From positions 496,001-560,000 of the forward strand of contig CAVXNJ010000002.1 of the NCBI GenBank assembly GCA_963763135.1: DNA of 64,000 nt, read 5' to 3'. The stretch's first letter is position 1; every line of letters begins with the position of its first letter. The notes beneath the pieces are model-generated. The model was given only the letters and a program-made list of their open reading frames with translations, was not told where the DNA came from and did not search any database. Shown here in pieces: positions 49,979 to 58,058 of the stretch. This DNA comes from JANMZO01 sp963763135. Its GTDB lineage: Bacteria > Actinomycetota > Acidimicrobiia > Acidimicrobiales > JANYDT01. The position numbers and the translations under genes were made by a program.

Positions 49979-50729
49979 CTATTTCCAGGCGAAGACCGGT
50001 TGTTCGAAATGGCCGACGCGGCTGGCGTCGTGAACCCGACCTTCGATGGCAACCCAACGGAACTGCACCATGGCAGCGGCGGTTGGAGCGTGGATGAGAT
50101 CGCGGCCGATCGGAACCTGCACGACCGGACGGTCGCTTTCGGGAATCGTAACGAAGCGAGGCGAGTCAGCCCGGCAAAGCTCGTGAAGACCGATGCGGTA
50201 AACGTGGGCGACTTCCGAGGGGTTGGGCGTCAACTCGACGTCACCGCCGCCCCAGATAACCACGGGCGTAATGACGTAGCCGGACCGGGTTCGGTAGTCG
50301 TCGAGGATGCCGAGCACGTGGTCGTTCGACAGCCGGAGTCCGACTTCTTCGTCGAGTTCGCGAAGGGCGGCGTCGATCAGCGGTTTCGCCGGCATCGAGC
50401 CGACCGCCCGGTAGCGCCCACTGTCCGGCGTGGGTGTTCATTCTCGATGCTCGCCGGCAAAGAAGAAACGCCGCCCCGCCGCTCACGCCGTTGACGGTGC
50501 CGTCCAATTCGGCGGCCACTTCGGGGACGATCGACATATCGATCGTTGCCGGGTCAACCGGATCGATTCCGTCGCGTTCGGCATCGCTGTCTACGACGAC
50601 CAGCGCGACCGCTGCATGCTTGGCCCCGTCGAGTGTCTCCGCTCGTCGATCATGCGAGGCTAGGTTTCGGGTCATAAGCGCGCGTAAGGAATCGTCGTAG
50701 CGGATCACCTCACCAATGTACGCACTCAC
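49979..50729 (-). pseudogene. Nudix hydrolase (NudL/CoA pyrophosphatase-like) broken by a one-base frameshift
   Basis: The N-terminal half (from 50729) reads AAVALVVVDSD ... NTHAGQWALPGGRLDAGET in one frame. The rest of the Nudix box, AALRELDEEVGLRL, continues in another frame to 49979. Between Thr of GET and AALREL there are 10 bases (50372-50381) where the Nudix box needs nine, so a single extra base explains the break. Both halves are otherwise intact, which fits a recent mutation or a sequencing error. The order of motifs and the LRAL/RR-type N terminus suggest the CoA-diphosphatase group. It lies 10 bases upstream of the amidohydrolase gene on the same strand. Confidence 0.8.
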
Positions 50730-50800
50730 CGCCCGAAAGGACCAAAGTGGTCGACGTCGGTAGGCTGTCGGAAGTCCAACCTCGGGGGAATCACGACGAA

Positions 50801-52312
50801 ATGCGCAGACTCACCGGCCTAGATGCATCGTTTCTGTATCTGGAGACGCCGAACAACCACATGCACGTGTCGGGGACCTACATCTTCGACCCGAGTGACG
50901 TCGACGGTGGCTATTCGTTCGAACGGGTCAAGGCGATGATCGCCAACCGCTTGCACCGGCTGAAGCCGTTTCGCTGGCGACTCGTCGAAGTGCCGTTTGG
51001 ATTGCACCATCCGATCTGGATCGAGGACCCCGAATTCGATATCGACAATCATGTGTTTCGTCGCCATGTTGCGGCTCCGGGAGGTCGGGCCGAGTTGCTG
51101 GCGATGGCCGGCGAAATAATGGGGGAGCGACTCAAACGAGAGCGTCCGTTGTGGGAGGCGCATCTGATCGAAGGACTCGAAGACGGACGCGTCGCGATGG
51201 TCGCCAAGACCCACCATGCTGCGATCGACGGTGCCTCAGGTGCTGAGCTCATTACGAACCTGCTCGACCTCACTGCCGAGATCACGGTGTACGACGACGT
51301 TCCATGGCAGCCGGAGCCGATCCCGTCGGAGACCGAGATGCTCACCTACGCCCTCAATTCGTTGGCCCGACAGCCCGCGGCGTTGGCGGTGGCGGTGAAA
51401 GACGTCTTTCAGTCGGCGCTGCAGCGTCGACTGCATCCAGGCGCAGGGCCAGTGGGGGAGTCGAGCGGTGGGATGTTCAAGGGACCGAGAACCCCATTAA
51501 ACGTTCCCATCACGGCGAGCAGGTCATTCGCTACGACCGAAATCTCGCTAGGGGACATCAAGTTGATCCGCCAAGCGTTTGGGGGAACAGTGAACGACGT
51601 CGTGCTCGCCCTGTGTGCCGGAGCATTGAGGCGGTATTTGGAGCGGATGGATGAGTTGCCCGACGAGCCGCTGATCGCGATGGTCCCGATCTCGGTGAGA
51701 TCTGACGATCAAAGGGGCGCCATGGGAAACCGCGTATCAAACATGTTCGTGGCCCTGGCCACCGATGTGGCCGATCCCGTCGAACGGCTCCAGAAGATAA
51801 GTGAACATACGAAGGTGTCGAAAGAGCGGGCGAGCGCGATCGGTGGCGACACGCTTTCGGACTGGGCGGAGTTTGCGCCGCCGGCAATCGCAGCGATGGC
51901 GAGCCGCGCGTATTCGTCGATGCGGCTCGCCAGCCACCACGCGCCGGCGTTCAATGTCACGATTTCCAACGTGCCCGGCCCCCAGTTCCCGTTGTATTCG
52001 GCGGGCGCCCGACTTGAGGCGTGGTACCCGATGGGGCCGATCTTCGACGGTGGGGGTTTGAACATGACGGTCATGTCATACGACGGTGCGCTCTACTTCG
52101 GCCTCGTCGCGTGTCCCGACGTCGTTCCATCCGTCGACGACATTGCCGGGTTTATCGACCGGGCTGCGAAGGAACTACTCAACGCGGCGAAGGGTCATGA
52201 TTTGACCACCACAACGGCCAGGGTGAAGAAGGTTGCGAAGAAATCCGCGCCCGCACCGACCTCGGCGAAGGTCGCGAAGAAGCCCGGAAAGTCGTCGAAG
52301 ATCGTCAGTTAG
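50801..52312 (+). CDS. Wax ester synthase/diacylglycerol acyltransferase (WS/DGAT)
   Basis: A 503-residue protein starting MRRLTGLDASFLYLETP, the usual N terminus of bacterial WS/DGATs. The catalytic HHxxxDG is intact in KTHHAAIDGASG; NVTISNVPGPQFPLY is the second conserved block. It esterifies fatty acyl-CoA with diacylglycerol or fatty alcohol, making storage lipid at the membrane. The last ~30 residues are Lys/Ala/Pro-rich (KKVAKKSAPAP), unusual for the family and possibly membrane or nucleic-acid binding. A GTG at 50747 with AAAGGA upstream is an alternative start adding 18 residues. Confidence 0.9.
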   Translation: MRRLTGLDASFLYLETPNNHMHVSGTYIFDPSDVDGGYSFERVKAMIANRLHRLKPFRWRLVEVPFGLHHPIWIEDPEFDIDNHVFRRHVAAPGGRAELLAMAGEIMGERLKRERPLWEAHLIEGLEDGRVAMVAKTHHAAIDGASGAELITNLLDLTAEITVYDDVPWQPEPIPSETEMLTYALNSLARQPAALAVAVKDVFQSALQRRLHPGAGPVGESSGGMFKGPRTPLNVPITASRSFATTEISLGDIKLIRQAFGGTVNDVVLALCAGALRRYLERMDELPDEPLIAMVPISVRSDDQRGAMGNRVSNMFVALATDVADPVERLQKISEHTKVSKERASAIGGDTLSDWAEFAPPAIAAMASRAYSSMRLASHHAPAFNVTISNVPGPQFPLYSAGARLEAWYPMGPIFDGGGLNMTVMSYDGALYFGLVACPDVVPSVDDIAGFIDRAAKELLNAAKGHDLTTTTARVKKVAKKSAPAPTSAKVAKKPGKSSKIVS

Positions 52313-52419
52313 GCCAGGTCAGGAGCCCATTTTCAATCGAGGCACCAGCGGCGGGTCGGTCGACCGGTGTCGAGAAGTGTTCTCGGACCGTTCACGACGC
52401 TGTTATAGTGATAGCCCAC

Positions 52420-52494
52420 GCGGAAGTGGCTCAGTGGTAGAGCATCACCTTGCCAAGGTGAGGGTCGCGGGTTCAAATCCCGTCTTCCGCTCCA
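52420..52494 (+). tRNA. tRNA-Gly (GCC)
   Basis: Acceptor stem GCGGAAG/CTTCCGC, D-arm GCTC...GAGC, anticodon stem TCACC/GGTGA with loop TTGCCAA (anticodon GCC), T-arm GCGGG-TTCAAAT-CCCGT and an encoded CCA at 52492-52494. Its 3' half is duplicated 1.6 kb downstream, marking it as an integration site. Confidence 0.96.
52450..52469 (+). repeat. Candidate attachment site, copy within the tRNA-Gly gene
   Basis: TTGCCAAGGTGAGGGTCGCG recurs exactly at 54072-54091. Weaker similarity continues through the T-arm, the acceptor 3' side (GCTCC) and the following hairpin. Confidence 0.75.
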
Positions 52495-52511
52495 AAGCAA
52501 AAGCGCAGGTC

Positions 52512-52533
52512 AGGCACCCTCTTGAGGGTGCCT
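52512..52533 (+). terminator. Hairpin following tRNA-Gly
   Basis: AGGCACCCT and AGGGTGCCT pair around CTTG, followed by a short T-containing tract (GTTGTGTTTTC). A near-identical hairpin follows the second att-like copy at 54132. Confidence 0.75.
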
Positions 52534-52559
52534 GTTGTGTTTTCAACAATCGTTTTGAT

Positions 52560-52585
52560 GGCGTCGTGCCACATTCGTGCCACTT
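52560..52585. other. Paired CGTGCCAC direct repeats (first of three sites)
   Basis: CGTGCCACATTCGTGCCACTTT carries CGTGCCAC twice at 11-base spacing; here the sequence is at 52562-52583 and similar pairs occur near 56612 and 57089. Arm-type recombinase-binding sites are one possibility. The stretch from 52586 to 52912 shows no gene. Confidence 0.5.
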
Positions 52586-52912
52586 TGAGCGGAGCTGGCG
52601 GGTCGGGGAGGGCCTCGAACGGACTTCTCCGGTGGGGTCTGGAACGGGAGGGTCAGGTTCAGTGGGAGTTCGGTCTCGTAGTGGTGACGTCGATGATTGT
52701 TTGGAAGGCGGCCGTTGCGCTGGTGTGTTGAGGTGCTTCGCCGGATTGTTGAATTCCGTTTTCATGTCGAGGCGTCCTACACCGACCGCACCAATGCGGT
52801 TATCAGACCATCCGAACCGGTCAGCTCGCTCCCTCTGCTCGAGGTCGGCGACGAGCTCCTCGGCGAAACGCCCGTTGCGGGACCAAAAGGAGCGTCGTCA
52901 CCGTCATCAGAG

Positions 52913-53164
52913 GTTCGAATGTTTATGCAGCGGCCCGTCGTTTGTATAGCTCGAACCAGGCAAGGGACGCGGTTCCGGCGACGAACGCGACGATCCAGTC
53001 GAGGAGGGACAGGGGTCCGAAGTGGAAGGCGTGCCGCAGCGTAGGGATGGTGAGAAGCACGATGACCGCGCCGCTGGCACCGGAGAGGATCCACTTCAGT
53101 GTTGGGTTTTTCCGTTCGCGGAATGACCGGCGGATCGGGCGTTGCCATGATCGGTTCACGAGGA
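52913..53164 (-). pseudogene. Truncated duplicate of a P-type ATPase 3' end
   Basis: Over 252 bases this matches 63396-63647 with about seven differences. On the minus strand it encodes VNRSWQRPIRRSFRERKNPT and FGPLSLLDWIVAFVAGTASL, the last two membrane helices of a cation-transporting P-type ATPase. Only ~86 codons remain, with no phosphorylation or ATP-binding domain. The full-length copy lies 10.5 kb downstream at the window edge, in the same orientation. Confidence 0.88.
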
Positions 53165-53184
53165 ACGAACTCCCCACAGCCAAG

Positions 53185-53350
53185 CCACGACGGGTCGTGC
53201 AACAACTACGCGACGTCCTGCGAGAACCGATGCTGCTATTCCTGGTTGGCGCTGGCGCCTTGTACTTCGAAGTTGTCCGCTCCGTGGCGTTTCGGTCCGT
53301 CAGCAGCGAGCCGGCGGACGGCGGCTTCCGCGCTCAGGCCCTCGACGGTT
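53185..53350. pseudogene. Scrambled P-type ATPase N- and C-terminal fragments
   Basis: Plus strand: QLRDVLREPMLLFLVGAGAL (an N-terminal ATPase segment) runs directly into EVVRSVAF, which in the gene at 63.4 kb belongs near the C terminus. The adjacent minus strand (53270-53345) reads VEGLSAEAAVRRLAADGPKR, the cation-ATPase N domain. So pieces from both ends of one gene are joined in opposite orientations. Confidence 0.65.
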
Positions 53351-53631
53351 GACGGGTCGACGATTCCCCCTGCGTCGCCGGAATGCACTTACGCGTCACG
53401 CGACCTATCAACCGTAGGAGATCGTTCCCCAACGTTGCTGCACCGCGTCATGCTTCGTCGCAGGGGTCGGGTGCTGAGTCGAATGCGAAGAGCCACGATA
53501 GGCCCTATGCGGCTCGTTGGCGTGTTGCGTAGTGAACAAGGTTAATCGGACCTTTCGTTTGGACAGTCGTCTGTCGGGGTATCGCTTTGGCAGCCCAAAT
53601 GGGCAAGTTCATTTAGTGAAAGGAGCCAACA

Positions 53632-53868
53632 ATGGGCATCACCGTGAGCATTCTCATGATCGCTGCCGGAGCGATCCTCCGCTGGGCAGTCAGCGCCACT
53701 GCGGACGGTTTCAACATCCAGACCATCGGCCTGATCTTGTTCATCGTCGGCATCGTTGGGGCCGTACTCAGCCTTGCATTCTGGTCGAGCTGGGGCGGAT
53801 TCCGCCGCTCCACCACGGTTATCGATGACACCTCCAGGGTTGTCGATGATCGTCGAGTGGTTCGGTAA
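53632..53868 (+). CDS. Small two-helix membrane protein (DUF6458-like)
   Basis: A 78-residue protein with two hydrophobic segments (SILMIAAGAILRWAVSA and IGLILFIVGIVGAVLSLAFW) and a basic, hydrophilic tail (VIDDTSRVVDDRRVVR). The layout resembles the DUF6458 family of small actinobacterial membrane proteins. AAAGGAG lies 7 bases upstream of the ATG. It sits inside the segment bounded by the two tRNA-Gly att-like repeats. Function unknown. Confidence 0.75.
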   Translation: MGITVSILMIAAGAILRWAVSATADGFNIQTIGLILFIVGIVGAVLSLAFWSSWGGFRRSTTVIDDTSRVVDDRRVVR

Positions 53869-53947
53869 GGGCCCGATGTACATCGGTGGAGGCTTGGGCC
53901 TCGTACTCATTATTCTGCTGATCATCTACTTCGCTCGCAGGGCGTAG
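53846..53947 (+). CDS. Possible 33-residue single-helix membrane peptide
   Basis: ATG at 53846 overlaps the end of the preceding gene in another frame. The peptide ends GLGLVLIILLIIYFARRA, a clean membrane helix with a positive tail, as found in small actinobacterial membrane proteins next to such genes. There is no strong ribosome-binding site; translation may depend on the overlap. Confidence 0.5.
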   Translation: MIVEWFGKGPMYIGGGLGLVLIILLIIYFARRA

Positions 53948-54071
53948 TAGATGCACTGCCTTTTGAAGCGTCCGTCGCAGGACGATGCGCCTACCGACGG
54001 ATTTGAACATATGACGAGCCTTGGATCATTCGCCACGTAAGTCTGCTGATGACCGTGACCATCGCATTTTT

Positions 54072-54114
54072 TTGCCAAGGTGAGGGTCGCGAGTTCGAAT
54101 ACCGCCTTTCGCTC
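54072..54114 (+). repeat. Candidate attachment site, partial tRNA-Gly copy
   Basis: The first 20 bases are identical to 52450-52469, and the rest is a diverged copy of the tRNA 3' end ending GCTCC. It cannot form a tRNA because the 5' half is missing. It marks the far end of a ~1.6-kb segment. Confidence 0.75.
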
Positions 54115-54131
54115 CGAGAATCACGTAGGTC

Positions 54132-54153
54132 AGGCACCCTTTCGAGGGTGCCT
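54132..54153 (+). terminator. Hairpin following the partial tRNA copy
   Basis: AGGCACCCT-TTCG-AGGGTGCCT, the duplicate of the tRNA-Gly terminator (loop TTCG instead of CTTG), followed by TTTGCGTTGTTT. Confidence 0.7.
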
Positions 54154-54174
54154 GTTTGCGTTGTTTCACGAGGC

Positions 54175-54430
54175 CGGCGTGGTGCCGTCGCCGGGTAATC
54201 CGTCGGTGTTCCGGTTTCTGGTTCGCCACAATCTCGTGGTTCCGGTTCGCTCGAAAAAAGTAAGCGTGAATTACGTGCGTTGGAACGATCCCCGTCGATC
54301 GAGCCGTGGCAGGTGGACATTGTTGGTGGCGTGAAGCGGTGCCGATGTGTCGGGGGCGAAGATCGTGTCCGGGATCGATGACCACTCGGGGTTCATCATC
54401 TCCGCGCACTGGGCCAACGAGCGAGAGAGA
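54175..54430 (+). pseudogene. IS481-family transposase fragment, N-terminal and central part
   Basis: Readable pieces: FRFLVRHNLVVP and VNYVRW (helix-turn-helix and linker), PWQVDIVGG with the first catalytic Asp, then after a frameshift AKIVSGIDDHSGFIISAHW with the second Asp. The final Glu region is absent. A fragment resembling the C terminus of the same family occurs at 56.7 kb. Confidence 0.7.
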
Positions 54431-54639
54431 GAACGAGGTGTGACGCGTTGGTGAAGCACGCCGTGCGTGTCAAGGTGGGCTCGGCCGTGCGAGATGATCG
54501 TATGCGGCGCTGAGTCGGTTGGTGACGCGTCGCCTGGCCGGTGGCAGTGGGGGCTACCGCATTCGAGGGCATCGTGTTACAAGTCGAACTTGACGGCAAG
54601 CTCCTTGTGCACCAGTGGGAAGCCAGCGCGTGCAGGTCG

Positions 54640-54756
54640 ACGCCGTTCGAGCCCAGGACATCGACGCCGTCAGGTTAGCGTCCCCGTCGGTGTCGGTCTT
54701 GTTCGGATCGGTGCCGGTTTTGCTGAGGCTGACGTAGTGGCCGGTGTTCGTTTCGA
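54640..54756 (-). pseudogene. Fragment with a calcium-binding TSP3-like repeat
   Basis: The minus strand reads GTDPNKTDTDGDANL, a thrombospondin type 3-like calcium-binding repeat, within an open stretch that has no start or partner domains. The surrounding 54431-54956 sequence contains no intact gene. Confidence 0.45.
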
Positions 54757-54956
54757 CAGCGGTGGCAGTTGTCATTCATTCGATTGGACGAAGTTTCGAA
54801 GGTGGTGGTGTCCTGGAGGGCGTTGTAGGTGCAGGCTGCGCGGAGGACTGGTGGGCGAAATCCATCGCGATGCGTGGATTCTTCGGGCGCGGTATCGTCG
54901 CAAGGAGAAAGCTCGGCGCTGGTCGTTTGTCTGGCGAGGAGCGGCATGGGGGTGCC

Positions 54957-56363
54957 ATGACCAAGCATGTGGACTATCTCGTTGTGGGTGCCGGCGCGAC
55001 AGCAATGGCGTTTGTGGATGCTGTGTTCCACGAGAGCGACGCTACGTTCGCCATCGTCGATCGCCGTGATGCGCCCGGCGGCCACTGGAACGACGCCTAT
55101 CCTTTCGTGTCGCTTCACCAGCCGGCCAGTTGCTATGGCGTCGCCTCCCGACCGCTTGGTACGGGCCGGCTCGACGAGACCGGCTACAACCGAGGCCTGG
55201 AGTCGCTCGCAAGCGGAATCGACGTTGCGGGCCACTTCCACGGATTCATGCGCGAAACGCTCGTGCCGTCCGGACGGGTGGACTACCACCCGATGACCAG
55301 CTACGAAGGAGACGGTGATTTCGTTTCGCTGATGTCGGGCCAGCGGCAACACGTGGAGGCCGCAGTCGTCGTCGATGCCACGCTGTTGGAGACCCGGATT
55401 CCGCTCACCCATTCTCGATCCTTCGCGGTGGGCGACGAGGTCACGTGCGTAGCCCCGAACGACCTACCCCGGCTGGCGCCGTCGTTGGAGCGTTACACGG
55501 TCCTCGGCGGCGGCAAGACCGGGTTTGATGCAGTCCTGTGGTTGCTCGCTCACAATGTGGCACCAGGAAGGATCACCTGGGTAATCCCGCGCGATCCTTG
55601 GATGATCAACCGTGAGGTATTCCAAGCAGGACTGGACGCGTTCCGGCGGTCAACCGGACTTCTCGCTGCGGCGCAGGCTGAGGCAGCGGCACAAGCAGAA
55701 ACGCTCGATGACCTGTGTGAGCGGCTCGAAGCAGGTGGGGTGTGGCTCCGTCTCGACCCCAACGTGTGGCCGACGATGCAACACTGCGCGTCCGTCACCA
55801 GAAACGAGCTTGAACACGCACGACGAGTCGATGACGTCGTCCGGCTCGGACGTGTGACATCGATCGAACCCGGCAGGCTCGTTCTCGAGCACGGCGAACG
55901 GACGGTGGCGGCGAGAACGCTCTTCGTTGACTGCACCGCCAGCGCGTTGGAGCACGTCGTTGGAGCGTCCGTCCCCGTGTTCGGGCCGGGCCATATCGCA
56001 CTGCAGATGATCCGGCTGTGCCAGCCCACGTTCAGCGCCGCCCTCATCGGACACATCGAAGTGGCCGTTACCGATGACGCAGAGAAACAGACACTCAGTA
56101 CGGCCGTGCCCATGCCCGACACCGTCGCCAGCTGGGCAAGCGCCATGAGCATCAGCACCTCGAATGAACGCGCCTGGCTCCGACATGCAGCCGTACGACC
56201 CTGGCTTGCCACCTGTCGCCTCAACCCCGCCGCGGCCTGGAGCCAAATCCCCGCCGACGACACTGAAGCTCGAGCTCTTTTCGGCCGAGTTGGCGAGCAC
56301 ACCAAGCCCTCTATCGAGAACTTGCGGCGACTAGCCACCGACAAACCAATACGACCCAGGTAA
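54957..56363 (+). CDS. FAD/NAD(P)-dependent oxidoreductase in the accessory region
   Basis: A 468-residue flavoprotein: YLVVGAGATAMAFVDAVF is a dinucleotide-binding motif with Ala in place of the third Gly; RRDAPGGHWNDAYPFVSLHQP resembles flavin monooxygenases; a second nucleotide-binding motif is YTVLGGGKTGFDAVLWL. The substrate is unknown. The C terminus (VGEHTKPSIENLRRLATD) is intact. GAGGAG precedes the ATG at 54957; the frame is open back to 54744 but has no similarity there. It is the only long gene between the two IS481 fragments, so it may have arrived by transfer. Confidence 0.8.
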   Translation: MTKHVDYLVVGAGATAMAFVDAVFHESDATFAIVDRRDAPGGHWNDAYPFVSLHQPASCYGVASRPLGTGRLDETGYNRGLESLASGIDVAGHFHGFMRETLVPSGRVDYHPMTSYEGDGDFVSLMSGQRQHVEAAVVVDATLLETRIPLTHSRSFAVGDEVTCVAPNDLPRLAPSLERYTVLGGGKTGFDAVLWLLAHNVAPGRITWVIPRDPWMINREVFQAGLDAFRRSTGLLAAAQAEAAAQAETLDDLCERLEAGGVWLRLDPNVWPTMQHCASVTRNELEHARRVDDVVRLGRVTSIEPGRLVLEHGERTVAARTLFVDCTASALEHVVGASVPVFGPGHIALQMIRLCQPTFSAALIGHIEVAVTDDAEKQTLSTAVPMPDTVASWASAMSISTSNERAWLRHAAVRPWLATCRLNPAAAWSQIPADDTEARALFGRVGEHTKPSIENLRRLATDKPIRPR

Positions 56364-56611
56364 ACATCGCCCACTGCCTCAGAACCACAGGCCGACGCCA
56401 TTCACAGAGCGGATCGCCCATGCTCGCTCGCGCCCGGATGGGGACGATCGCGTCGACCCGGCTCGAACAGCCGCCAAGCACTCTTATGCTGCTCGCCGCC
56501 AACCCCTTAAGAGCGGTCAATGGGCGAGGTGCGCCAGTACGCAACTTTGGGCCGATGTGTTTCGGGTCGGCTTAAGATGCAATGTCTAATCATATGTGTG
56601 CATATCTGCGT

Positions 56612-56634
56612 GCCACTTTCGTGCCACGTTGATC
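56612..56634. other. Paired CGTGCCAC repeats (second site)
   Basis: CGTGCCACTTTCGTGCCACG follows TATGTGTGCATA at 56593, an exact copy of the dispersed palindromic word. A third site with one altered repeat is at ~57089-57112, again just after a TATGTGGGCATA. Paired spacing is 11 bases in all three. Confidence 0.5.
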
Positions 56635-56708
56635 CGGCAACCAGGGGCGGGTTGGGGCTGCACCCGGCCGCAGCGACTGCGGATACGTCGTCATCGACGT
56701 TGTGTCGG

Positions 56709-56866
56709 TAACCCGGAAGGTGGATTCGTCGAGGAACCTATGTTTTCCGGGGAGAACTACAACTTCGGTGCGAAGTACAAGCGGTGTCAGGTTCAGGTTG
56801 CGGTCGTGGGTGACCGGGTGGAGATCAGTGTTCGGAAACATCTCATACCCTCCCACCCGATCTGGG
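56709..56866 (+). pseudogene. IS481-family transposase fragment, C-terminal part
   Basis: RKVDSSRN, then in another frame FSGENYNFGAKYKRCQVQVA and VVGDRVEISV, matches the C-terminal domain of IS481-type transposases. It has a frameshift and no upstream catalytic region. The remaining 56867-57408 shows no gene. Confidence 0.65.
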
Positions 56867-57408
56867 AGAAGCCAATGGTTGGCCAGAAGCCACACAACTC
56901 GCCGCCAGTCCCGAGAGGCCGTCAGTCTGTCCCGAACACTTGAGTACAAAGCGCCAGAGCCACGCGTTCTTGCTTTCTTCAAAGCGACTTGAGAGGGCTT
57001 CGGAAATGGGCGGGGTGAAGCTGGTTGAGGACGACCGGATAGGAGGAGCCGTCAATGATCAACAAAATTTCATATGTGGGCATAGCTTTCGTGCCGATTT
57101 CGTGCCACGTTGGGCGGTCTCATTCGGGTGTCGCACGAAGTGTTGACATCGACGACGTCATCACGTTCTGAAAGCTTGCCGCTGAAAACACGGCTCGCCC
57201 GAACGAGTCCAAGGACGAGAGACACGGCCTGCTCACGCGGATTCCACCGAGCACATCGTCGCACACGTCGGCAATGCCATCGTCTACACCAAATCGCCGG
57301 CCTCTAACGTTTGCGGGACTGGATTGGCGACGTGTGGGCAGCAGCTGTCGTCACCGGAGCATTTGCACCATCACCCGGAAGGGTCGATCGGGTCGGCGTC
57401 AACGGGGC

Positions 57409-57879
57409 TTGGAGTTGTTGGAGGCATGGTTTGTCGTCGCGTTCGGTTCGTGGGCGCCGACAACGATTCGTCAGACCCGGTCCGCTGTTGACCGGTACCT
57501 ACACCCGCAGCTCGACTCGATCCGTGTCGGGGAACTCACACCGTCTGTGATCGACGCTGCGTACGTTCGTCTGCGTGTCTCGGGTGGCGGTCGCGGGCAA
57601 GGACTGTCGTCGGGAACGTTGGCTCGGGTGAACGTCGTGTTGCGCTCGGCCTTGGCGCAGGCGCAGCGGTGGGGATGGATCTTCGATAACCCCGTCGAGC
57701 GGGCCCATCGCATGAAGGTCCGCAAGATCGAACGCAAGCCGCCGACGCCGGATGAAATTGCAACGTTGATTCGATGGCTCGCCGAGCACGATGACCTGTT
57801 GCATCTGTTAGTCGCAGTGGCCGTGCCACCTGTATGGGGAAAACATGGCCGGTCATGGGGAGAATCTCACGTCCGCTGA
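57409..57879 (+). pseudogene. Tyrosine recombinase (integrase) fragment, N-terminal domain only
   Basis: LELLEAWFVVAFGSWAPTTI, AVDRYLHPQLDSIRVGELTP and ARVNVVLRSALAQAQRWGWI match the SAM-like core-binding domain of phage-type integrases; NPVERAHRMKV leads into the catalytic domain, but the sequence changes abruptly after LLHLLVAVAV (~57825) and stops. The Arg-His-Arg-Tyr catalytic residues are missing. The start also looks degraded. It is the likely relic of the enzyme that used the tRNA-Gly site. Confidence 0.8.
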
Positions 57880-58058
57880 CAATCATGTCGATCATTGGTT
57901 TCAGGTTGGAACGTATCCATCTTGACCAATCCGGTGGGACGGCACCGCGAAATCGCGTGATTCGTACCCGTGTTGCGACGGGGTCTAACGAACTGCGCTC
58001 GTGGGTCTCGGGCACTGTTCGTGTCAAGGTGCGTCGAATTTGTGTCGAGGGTCGCGAG

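Noticed and set aside
57834..58058. Extended N terminus of the GGDEF-EAL protein
   Set aside because: It lacks domain similarity, starts within the integrase relic and would place 75 residues before the first membrane helix.
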